DNA of 64,000 nucleotides from Alisma plantago-aquatica (lineage: Eukaryota > Streptophyta > Magnoliopsida > Alismatales > Alismataceae). Where the stretch lies: NCBI GenBank assembly GCA_963693085.1, contig OY856413.1, forward strand, positions 743,128,556-743,192,555, in the 5' to 3' direction. A program made the position numbers and the translations under genes. The first letter of the stretch is position 1, and each line of letters opens with the position of its first letter. Below are positions 1 through 8,851 of this stretch, piece after piece. The notes below the pieces were generated by a model. The model saw only the letters and a program-made list of their open reading frames with translations, made no database searches and had not been told where the DNA came from.

Positions 1-1630
1 TCTGATGAAGGTCTTTTGGAGTGCATCTGGAATGAAGAACATCTGAAATGGAACTCGAATACTGCAGCAGTAATTCGCCACTTGGAGCAGACGATCATCA
101 ATACCACGACTACGACAACTTCACTGGAACACTACTTAACGCGACACAAACGTGGATCTCCAATGATGATGTAGCAGTAGTAGTGGTGTCTTCAATTGTC
201 TGGGAAGACGTGCATAACGTGGCATGAACACGAACGAACGATATGCTGGTGATACGATGCAGGTACCATAACTCTGTCGCATGAACCTTGGGGGCTTGAC
301 AGGAAAGGAAATATCATCCATCAAGGAAAGTCCCAAGAAGATTAGCAGAAGGTGATGCTAATACAGCAGATGCGGCTCGGAGAAGACGGGATAAAAAAAT
401 AGCTCGGTGACGATAAAACTGGATGAATCAACCTTGCAGATGTCGACTTGGCAGGCTTGAAATTGCCGAACTTCTGAGAAGTCTGAAAAAGCACCCATAT
501 GTCTCTCAAGAATGCAACAAGAGTGATCAACTGAACCACCATTAACACCGAAGGAAGAGGAACCAAGAAGGCTAAAATATACGTAGCAAACTCGTCCTGA
601 CGCGAGAAGCTCGGTGTCAACGCTGCAGTGGAGATCCTTCAAAGCTGTCTGGAAGTGGAGAACAAATGTGCTGAACAATACGAAGCTCCATAGTAGCCTG
701 GAATAAGTAGCCTGAATACATATAGCGGTGGAGAGTGTTGGGTGATCGCCCGCGGTAGTCAGCAGCTTAATGGGCATAGATAATGGATGGCGGCAGTAGT
801 TTGCCTTCGAGTAGTGCCTGATCGGATTGGCTGATGGCTAGTGCCAACCGTGGCTGTAGCAGCGAGATGCCGAACAATAGATGGTTGGATTGTGTCGCTC
901 AGTTGATGTAGCACTTGGCCGCAACGGAGGAGATGATTAAGGTCTCCTGCGTGGCTCTGGAGATATTGCAGGCATGAGGCTGAATGCGGAGCCGAGGGCG
1001 GAGCCTCTCCATGAGCGGCGGTGAAGGCTAATGCTGAGGACGTCGACGCGATGCAGCGGTAGAGGCGATGGCTGCGATTGCGATGGCGTTGATTGCTGCC
1101 CCATTGGTTACCGGTGATGGCTGCAGCTAGCGGCGACATCAATAACTGTTGTTGGCCGCAACGCTTGCTGATGGGCGACGCGACTATGGTGATCGCCGGC
1201 GGCCATGCTGATTGCTATGGCTGGCGGCTACGGCCTGGTGTGGCGATGGTGGCGTTGATTGCTGCTGTCGTTCGGTGATCTACAGTTGCCCTGCGACGAC
1301 TATTACTGGCCAACGACGGCTTGATGATGGCGGCTGATAGAGGATGAGAAGTCATGAAGGCCGGGACGGAGATTGCCGACGTACAAAAAGAAGATCGGGA
1401 AAGAAGATTGGATCTTTAAGAAAGAGGATGAGAAGCCATGAAGGTCGGGAGACGCCTAGCGGGCAGTCGGCCTAAGCCATGGCAACGGCAACGGCAACGA
1501 CCGCCCGCAGGTGGGGGTACTCCCCGTCGGTTGCTCTCTGGAAGAGACGAGCGGCGGATGCTAGGGCTGCGTGCGGGCCAGAGAGGAGAGGGAAGAGGGA
1601 CGACGGCTAGGTTTCCCTCAGGAGCGAACA
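1..1630 (-). mobile_element. Leader/interior of a minus-strand LTR retroelement running off the left edge
   Basis: Read on the minus strand, this follows directly from the primer-binding site at 1631-1643, so it is the 5' interior of an LTR element whose remainder lies left of the window. The first 215 bases form an open frame (1416-1631, 71 codons, Pro/Arg/Ser-rich) with no domain I recognise. Further in, frames at 759-1142 and 358-777 are open but match no Copia or Gypsy motif I can see. The DNA is GC-rich with short imprecise duplications; for example, a 'gatgagaagYcatgaagg' phrase occurs near 1345 and 1429. I infer a non-coding or heavily decayed leader, possibly of a non-autonomous element. 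Confidence 0.5.
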
Positions 1631-1643
1631 TGCTCTGATACCA
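1631..1643 (-). other. tRNA-Met type primer-binding site
   Basis: The minus strand reads TGGTATCAGAGCA directly after the LTR end, the usual plant initiator-Met PBS for Copia-like elements. Confidence 0.8.
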
Positions 1644-1842
1644 TGTGAAAGAATATTGTATTGAGCTGATTCGATTAGATTAGATGAATAAAAGAGGTAC
1701 AACCCTATCCTATATATAGGAGCAAGGGAGACACCCTGAGGCTTGTGTCCATAGTAATCTAAACGGGCCGAGACACTAAAGGCCCACTAACTAATTAACC
1801 TATTAACTAAATAGGCTAATATATACTCTTTAATAGTGTCCA
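1644..1842 (-). mobile_element. 5' LTR (199 bp) of the left-edge retroelement
   Basis: On the minus strand this starts TGGACACTATT and ends CTTTCACA, so it has TG...CA termini, and it abuts the PBS. A TATA-like CTATATATAGG lies about 85 bp before the 3' end of the LTR (about 1709-1720 on +). Only one LTR is visible, so neither the target duplication nor the age can be read. Confidence 0.75.
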
Positions 1843-2312
1843 TGTGTGTTTGCTTGTGTTGTGTGCTAATTTCCTCTGTGTGCGTGTGTCCGTGTCTCTG
1901 TCTGCTTATTTTCGGTCTTGAACTATGTCTCTGGTATTTGAATTTGTGTGTGTGTGTATGTATCAATGTGTATGTTTGTGTCTACTTTGTACACATATCC
2001 TCTGTGTATCTGGGTGTCTTCATGCATATCTTTTGAGGTTTATGTAATAGTCTCTAGGTGCCCATGTCGATGTTTGTTTGTGTGTGTGACTTTGTGTATG
2101 TGGGTGGATGGATGGGTGTCGTCTTCTTTATCTTTGTGGTTCCACATTAGTTTACATTATCCCTGCTTGTGTCTTCGTTTCACACCTTTGTCTCTCTATG
2201 CATCTGTTGTGTGTCTAATCTTGCATTCTTTTATGTTTGTGTGTGTCTTTGTTTCTTGTTTTCTGTGTTGTGTGTGTGTTCCTTTTGCATGTGTGCGTGC
2301 ATGTCAATATTG
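1843..2312. repeat. TG-rich cryptically simple sequence
   Basis: About 470 bp dominated by TGTGTG, TGTCTC and TTTGTG words with no fixed period. The same texture resumes at 7898-7980 beyond the hAT element, so the transposon appears to have landed inside one continuous TG-rich tract. The open frames here (for example 1948-2400) come from composition and are not genes. Confidence 0.7.
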
Positions 2313-3086
2313 GTGTCTGTTAGGGGTGGGGGTGGGCGTGGTCTGGTCTGACCCTAAAATCACAGACCAGACCACATATAGTGGTCTGAAAAATTTCTAG
2401 ACCAAAGTTGACCATTGGAATGATCTAGACGAAACTTAACTTGACCACTTAAGTGTGGTCAAGTTTAGTTAAGTTTGGTCTAAAACCACTACTGCCAAGT
2501 ATTTACTCATATCATACATTTGCTAAAGGCCTTTATTAAAGAGTTCAATAAGAATTTGATTTTAATTATTTGATCACTTTATTGGTGCTCTTTCATCAAA
2601 ATTTATACTTTGATAACATGGAATAAAATTTTATAAATGCACATAGAAAGAAAGTTATTATTATTACATGTAGTATTTAAATATCGCAAACACATTAATA
2701 TGTAGTCATTTGCAACACTGATCATAAAATTAAATGTCAATGACAATTAAATACTATGACTACGTAAGAAACCATCTTTGCAAAGGGTGACAATAATGTC
2801 TCAAATACATCATCCAAACAATTTACATATTCTAAAACATTAAAAGATAAAGCAAGTATCATAAACCTCTTTAAATCTAAGAAAAGTCTTCCTCAAGCCT
2901 TTAATATAATGCTTTCAAGTAAAACCAACAACAAAATCTGAATATTTAAAGTAAGATTTAATCTAAGTTTAGCTAAAATGAATTCACATTAACAATTACA
3001 TAAAAAGGTAATTTACCTCAAAAAATATGCAATCATAATGCATTGCTTGAGCCACCATTTAATTTTTCACTTTGATCATCATTATT

Positions 3087-3688
3087 TTTTTTGGTCGGTA
3101 AAAAACTCTGTTACTATGATGTTGCCCAAAAACTTTGGGTACAAAAGCAGCACCCCTGTGAACAAACTCGGGTGACAAACCACCAACAGAAAATACCATA
3201 GAGATAGCTATTGCTCACCAAGGAGCCTCCTATCGGAACAAAAGAAAATAGAAGACATGACCTAACTAGCAATACAACTCCCAGAAGAACTAAGGAGATA
3301 CAATCCTAATCTAACCAAGACAACACTAGCATGAAAACCATCTCCTGAAATTGTGCAGCCTTGGAAGCAGGATAATAACTGTAGTAGTCCTGGACTCTAT
3401 GCAGCCAACAGATATGACTCCAAGTCTTCAGTTGTCCTATTCAAAAAAATTCGAGTCAGCAGATTACCAAGTCCTCAAATCTTCGGAAATTAGATCAGAA
3501 GACCATGCAAAGGCCAACCAACTGATTATTCAAGCACTAGCAGTAAGCCCATTCTCTGAAAGTGTACCGAGTAATCAGCTGTAGAACCTTCACCCTAATC
3601 CACTAAGCCAGATCTTAGAACCTGAAGACAGGACAAAAAGCAGACCAGAACTCCAATAGCTGGAATCCACAGATACAAGGAGTTAGAA
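3087..3688 (-). other. 3' UTR and poly(A) end of the nested LINE
   Basis: Non-coding on the minus strand from the ORF1 stop to the T-run at 3087-3092. Just before the tail the minus strand reads GTAACAGAGTTTTTTACCGACC, typical in texture of plant L1 3' ends. I see no ORF2 coding remnant in it. Confidence 0.6.
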
Positions 3689-5188
3689 CTAACCCCCCTC
3701 CCATTTCTTCCTGGCTGCTTTCTTCTTCCTTTTGGACCATGACTCCTCATACTCTATTGCTTCCTCTCTCAAATGATCCGATTCAGCTTCAGAGTTTGAG
3801 TCTCCAATGGAACCGTCATCATCCTTGAACAAATTTACTTTGCTTTGTTGATAATCAACTGAGATACCACAGCTATCCCAGATCTTCTTAACCTTCCACG
3901 ACTCGGAATCGTTTCTGATAAAATCTAATTCCCAACATAGGTTGAGACTACCCACATTACAGACCGGGGAGGACCTGAACATATCAGGTTCTGCTTGGGG
4001 GATATGGGGTTCAATGAACTGGGATTGAGAACCAGAGGCATTCCTATCGAGGACTACTTCTTCAATCTGCTGTTGAATGGCCTTAAGAAGGCTTTCATCC
4101 TCAAAGGCAGTAGATTTAGAGTGTTCCTCGTTCATCTTCTGTCCAGAATCCACTGGGGCATTCTTGCAAACACCTGCACTCTTGCCAAACCTCACCTGCA
4201 GATCATTACCTGGGGGAGGTTTGCGAGATTTCTGAGGACATGACGAGAGTCTATAGCCAAATCTCTTGCAGGATGAGCAAACCAGTGGCTTCGAGACGAC
4301 TTCCACCTTCAGCTGCTTGACAACTGAATCAACCTGTACTTTCGTCGATATGGGCAGAGCCGAGTCACTGCTAACTTCAACGCAGGCGATGGCTGGACCG
4401 AGACATCCCACAGAGACTGAGTTATCATCAAAATCCACTGGCTTCCCAATGGTACTGACGACCCTTGCAATGTGATCGCGTGACCATGGTAGACCAACAT
4501 TATCTATCTTGACCCAGATAGGAACCTGTGAGAGAGAGCGGATGGAGGGGAAACCCAGGCTTCCATGACTGAGCAACAATCAGGGAGCCGTCCATGAACC
4601 ATGGAGCTTCATCCAGTATTCTATCTCGTTCGCTAGGAGAAGGCAGCTTGATGACATAGCCTTCCCTTTCCTTTGAAAACACCTCAATGGGACCACTGGG
4701 TCTCCATTGCCTGCATACCCATCCAGCAAGCTGCTCCTGAAAGGGCTTCCTGCCGACAAATCGAACCGAGATGAACTCTTCCCAATTGGGGGGGGGACGT
4801 CCTGGCTTGAGATAGACGCGCATCTCGATCCGTCTATGAGGACTGTCTCTATATAATCAATCGAGGCGATTCCATCTACTTCGCGACCCTGTCTGCTGGA
4901 CACCAGCCGTTCGGCGATCGACGAAGAAGGAGAAGCGCCATCGATCCGACTATTTGGAGAGGAATCTGACGGGATGTTGGGGGAAGCTTCGGCCGCCACC
5001 GCCGCCTCCTTGCGTTGCGCCTCCTTAGCAGGAAGAGAGGAATGGTCGAGCTTGCCTCCATCTCCAGTCCCCGCTACCTGGTGAACTGGAGGAGTCAATG
5101 ATGACCCCGTAGCAATTTGCTCCTTCTCCCCTCGCCTGCTAGGGTTTCGCCCGCACCCTCTCCCCCTTCCTCCTCTCCCTCGAGCCAT
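3689..5188 (-). pseudogene. LINE ORF1 (DUF4283 + CCHC zinc knuckle), two frameshifts
   Basis: ORF1 proteins of plant L1 elements bind the element RNA. The start at 5188 gives an Arg/Gly-rich N-terminus (MARGRGGRGRG). The DUF4283 core reads in a second frame (about 4823-4555; WEEFISVRFVGRKPF, then APWFMDGSLIVAQSWKPGFP). The remainder, including VPIWVKIDNVGLPW and a knuckle (CSSCKRFGYRLSSCP, with Y in place of the usual H region), reads in a third frame to 3689. One shift falls in or beside the nine-G run near 4788-4796 and the other near 4555. The C-terminus is rich in Lys/Arg. The protein would be about 490 residues if both shifts were absent. Not functional as it stands. Confidence 0.85.
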
Positions 5189-5261
5189 CCGTCCTCTCTT
5201 TGATCATCATTATTGACTATAAAGAACAAATATGTAGTTAGATAACAACGAGAAATGAAAG

Positions 5262-6403
5262 TTATATAAAAACAAGATATGAAAATGAATATAAGAAAAG
5301 CATACCCAATGCCTCTATTTCCTCCAGTTCTTCATAGTTTTCTTCTATCTCAAATGAAATCTCCTTGCCCCTTAACCAATCTTGGGTGCATATGAGGCAT
5401 TCAACCAGCTTTGGAGTCAAAGAAGTTCTAAATTTGTCAAGAACACGTTCCCTAGTGCTGAAAGCTGACTCAGATGCTACAGATGAAACTGGAATGGCAA
5501 ATACATCCCTAGCCATCAATCACAGGATAGAATATAGTGTCTCATTTGAGCACCATCAAGCTAACAAGTCAAAACTAGGATCTTGTTTTCCAAGATTCTT
5601 TTCAAGATATTTATCAAGCTCAGATTTTGCTACATGAGAATCCTCTTCACTTTCACTTTCTCAAATTCAGCATCAAAATCAACTTCAGTGTCATTATTTA
5701 AACAAAAACCATCTTCTTCATATCTTTCTTGTTGTTTTATAAAAACTGCTGTCATAAAGCGAGTTTCATAATATTGAAATGTTTCTTGAAGAACATTCTT
5801 TGCATTTCTACAGTACTCAATAGCCTTCTTTGGTGGATGTAGCTTCTTCTCAAAACAGTAATTCACATACTTATATCTAGGATCCAAAACGATAGCAACA
5901 ATCAACAACACGTTCATCTTACCATATTCTCCCCAATATTTATCAAACTTTAGTTTCATCCTTGTGGGCATGGAACTGAGATAGTTGTCCTTACTATCAC
6001 ACCATTCATTTAGCTTAGCCTCCAAAGAGCAAATTTCATGAAAAAATAAATTGGCACTAACATGTGATGTAATAGAAAAAGTGTTTGTAGCATCATGAAA
6101 ACATTTCAAGAATTTGCAAAAAACACGTGCTTCATTTCAGTCCTCTTCTGTTGGAATACCTTTATTTAATGCTTGAGAAAATTTGAGATCGTCTTCCTCC
6201 ATCCGATCAAATATTTTCTAGAACTTCAAGGCTGAATCTAGCATTAAATAGGTGGAGTTCCATCGTGTGGGAACATCAAGAAACAAAGAACTATCATGTT
6301 TAATTCCTTCTTTGTCAATAGCTAATTTAAATTGGTTCTTACGAGAAGGAGAACTCCGACAGTATTTAATAACATCATAAATGTGATCCAGTGAGTTCGA
6401 CAT
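5262..6403 (-). pseudogene. hAT transposase (ZBED/RICESLEEPER-like), C-terminal half, broken
   Basis: Three blocks on the minus strand run in the right order. 6403-6218 carries LDVPTRWNSTYLML, a hallmark hAT phrase. 6109-5630 carries MKLKFDKYWGEYGKMN and IVLDPRYKYVNYCF, the DUF4413-like region. 5519-5262 carries the dimerisation region with IPVSSVASESAFSTRERVLD. Frameshifts or stops separate the blocks. The N-terminal BED finger and the first part of the catalytic domain, expected above 6403, are missing; tandem repeats occupy that place. The family transposes by cut and paste; this copy cannot. Confidence 0.88.
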
Positions 6404-6436
6404 TTCACCAAGCTAACAAAACTTAAAGGATAGCTT

Positions 6437-7412
6437 CTTATACTTTCTACCATGTATTGTCATTTTAAATCTAATTTTTTGTTTTAAAAAAGGACGACTA
6501 TATGCCTTGTTGTGTTGATTTCTATTTTTTCATTGACGGTTTGGTCACATTTCCATTTTCTTTTCCTTATTGATTTTTTCTTTCCTTTTCCATAGTATTA
6601 ACCACTGTTGTGCAACTTTGATTTATTTTTTACACAGCAATAAGTAATAGCACACTCGAATTCCGGAACCATTATCCAAAAAAATATTTATATAAATTTA
6701 GATATAAAGATTACTAGTTATTTTCGTCAAGTAAAGTTATAGTAATTACGGTAGTTAATAATTAACATCTTATACTTTCTATTATGTACTTTTATTTTAA
6801 ATTATCTTTTTTCTTTCCAAAAAGGACTACTATATGCCTTTGTGGTGTGTCGATTTTAATTTTTCATTGACGTATTGGTCACATTTCTGTTTTGTTTTTC
6901 TTTTTGACTTCTCTTTCCTTTTCCATAGACATTAATTACTGTAGTGCAACTTTGATTTATTCTTTACATAGAAATAAGAAAAAGACACTCGAATTTCAGA
7001 ACCAGTCCTAGTACAAGTTTTAGTCGAGATTTTAAGTTTTTTTTTATCAAGCAAAGTTATAGTAATTACGACAATTAATGGTTTGCATCTTATACTTTAT
7101 ATTATGTATTGTCATTTTGAATTTTTTTTCTTTCAAAAAAGTATGGCTATTTGCCTTTGTGTTATGTGGATTTTGATTTTTTTATTAGTTTTATCTTCGC
7201 TTTCTTCTCCTTTGTGACTTTGTCATTCCTTTTCCATTGTCATTAATCAGCGATAGACAACTTTTAGTTATTTTTTACATAGCAATAAACAGAAGCACAC
7301 TCAAATCGTAGAAAACCATTATTCACAAAAGTCGTAGTACAAGTTTTAGATAACAAGATTACAAGTTACGTTTACCAAATAAATTTTCGTAATTGTGGAA
7401 ATTAATGGAATG
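6437..7412. repeat. Three diverged tandem copies of a ~325-bp AT-rich unit
   Basis: The phrase CTTATACTTTCTA (or TATA) recurs at 6437, 6769 and 7089, so the periods are 332 and 320 bp. Each copy then repeats, in the same order: an ATGTA..TCATTTT block, a poly-T/poly-A block before CTATATGCCTT, CATTGACG.TTGGTCACATT, TTCCTTTTCCAT, and AAGTTATAGTAATTACG. The third copy ends near 7412. The array lies inside the hAT element where the transposase N-terminus should be. Confidence 0.8.
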
Positions 7413-7897
7413 TTTGAACGTCAAATCATGGCAGTCTAACGTCTTCTCATTAATATTTGATATTAACCTTTTTACCTAACATTAGAATTTTGAACCACTT
7501 AAACATGGGTCCTTGTGATGTGTAAATATGATTTTCCTTTTTCCTTTTTTATCATGGTCTCTAAAATAGAAGATATGTTAGTCAACATATATGGTGTCAA
7601 TGTATTAATATACTTACATCTTACATGTATGAAAAGTCTATTAGATATACATACATATGTTGTAAAAATAAAATATGTTAGATATACATACATGTATATT
7701 TATGTTTAGTCAAGTTCGGTCTGATCGGTTAATTGATTGTCCAGACTATGACCAGACTGTATAAAGTTGGTCTGAAGATTTTCCCAAACCAAACTTCACA
7801 GCAATATCCATCCAAACCAGACTTGACTGGGCGGTCTGGTCAAGTTCGGTTTGGTCTGATGGTCAAGTTTGGTTTCTTGTCCAGGCTTAGTGTCTGC

Positions 7898-8160
7898 CTG
7901 TGGGTGTGCAGTTGTGGTTTGGTTTGTGTTTTTCTGCCTGTAAATGTGCTTGTCTAAATACGTGTGTGCTTGAAAAAGGGACCTTATCGTAGGCATAACA
8001 AAACTCTCTCTTTGCATTTTACATTGAGACCTCCTTTTGTTCATTATCCAATTGTAAATAAACAACTTTCAATTCCATAGGTTATGTAAAAACACTCACG
8101 TATTCAAGATCAATAGAAGCAAAATTAGAGTATATGCATTACAATTTCAGCCCGTGTAGA
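7898..8160. other. TG-rich tail and unassigned intron sequence
   Basis: The first about 80 bp continue the TG-rich tract interrupted by the hAT element. The rest is AT-rich with no recognisable feature. Confidence 0.4.
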
Positions 8161-8199
8161 ATTGTGAACGGTGGCGCCTAAGTTGGATAGAGTCCATGT

Positions 8200-8578
8200 A
8201 ACTTAAAATGTGACAAGTCTCACTATTTAGGTTCTATATTCAGATGGATGGCAATGTTCTAGGTGATGTTTGTCATAGGATCATGAAAGATAGATGAAAT
8301 GGATAACTGCAACTAGAAGTATTGCGACTGGACGTTTAAAAAGTTATTAACGCAAAACCAACAAACTGTTCACTCAAATAATGCTATTGAGTCCAGCACA
8401 ATTAAAAGGAGAAGAGTTAGGCTAAATTAACTTGGGAAGAATGTCTAGGGAGTGGTTTAGAATCTCTACATCTAGATGGGAATATGACCCATCACGGAGC
8501 TGGATGTAAAAGAAGGATCCACATAGCCGGCCCCGACATGGTTGGGATTGAGGCTTAGATGATGATGGTGATGATATT
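8200..8578 (+). pseudogene. Relic of an RTE-type LINE reverse transcriptase 3' end
   Basis: In the + frame near 8240 the translation reads QMDGNVLGDVCHRI, which matches the C-terminal phrase 'DGDV.HRI..GW.KW' of plant RTE-type reverse transcriptases. It is followed by stops and frameshifts. Downstream, 8515-8560 (GATCCACATAGCCGGCCCCG, then ATGGTTGGGATTGAGGCTT) is the familiar 3' end of such elements. It ends in a GATGATGATGGTGATGAT tract, like the short repeat tails of RTE elements. Very degenerate; the family call rests on two recognisable phrases and the tail. Confidence 0.6.
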
Positions 8579-8803
8579 CAAAGATCACTTTTCCAATTTG
8601 TATCACAACCATTATAAAATTTTAAATTTACTTGAATCATAGGTGATGATTGTTTATTATAGTGAAGAGTTTATGTACTTATTCGTATGTTTAAACTTAT
8701 TTCATTGTGTCTGTGCCTGTTATACACATCTGCATTTTTGCAGAATCATTGCTCTTACATAATATTTGCAGTATTCTGAAAAGTTCTCCTCTTTCTCATG
8801 TAG

Positions 8804-8851
8804 GATGATTCATACTTGGAAAGCTATATCAGCACAATTGGTGTTGATTTT
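8804..8851 (+). CDS. RAB1: Rab exon 2 (switch I)
   Basis: 48 bp, phase 0, encodes [16 protein letters not shown]. Acceptor CATGTAG|GATG, donor TTT|GTAAGC. It contains the switch I threonine of STIG that coordinates Mg2+. Confidence 0.93.

Larger units (their letters stand above)
3087..5198 (-). mobile_element. LINE copy carrying ORF1 only, inserted in the hAT element
   Basis: A 16-bp target duplication TTTGATCATCATTATT sits at 3071-3086 and again at 5199-5214. Next to the left copy is a T-run, which is a poly(A) tail on the minus strand. Between the copies lies a DUF4283/CCHC ORF1 starting only about 10 bp from the 5' end, followed by roughly 600 bp of 3' UTR. No endonuclease or reverse transcriptase region is present, although a normal plant L1 has a 3-4 kb ORF2. 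This is therefore a real retrotransposition product lacking ORF2, either from an internally deleted RNA or from an ORF1-only family. Confidence 0.85.
2321..7889 (-). mobile_element. hAT-superfamily DNA transposon, degenerate, with a nested LINE
   Basis: Transposase remnants on the minus strand (5262-6403) identify the superfamily. Flanks give a near-perfect 8-bp target duplication, GTGTCTGT at 2313-2320 and GTGTCTGC at 7890-7897, the length expected for hAT. Terminal inverted repeats are weak: TAGGGGTGGG on the left against TAAGCCTGGA for the complement of the right end. Both ends carry many subterminal GGTCTGGTC and GGTCAAGTT words in both orientations, as transposase-binding regions often do. 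The exact ends are inferred from the duplication. The element has lost its N-terminal coding part and cannot be autonomous. Confidence 0.7.

Noticed and set aside
1836..2400. Open frames rich in Cys/Val/Leu in the TG-rich tract
   Set aside because: They arise from TGTGTG-type composition, overlap in several frames and have no domain.
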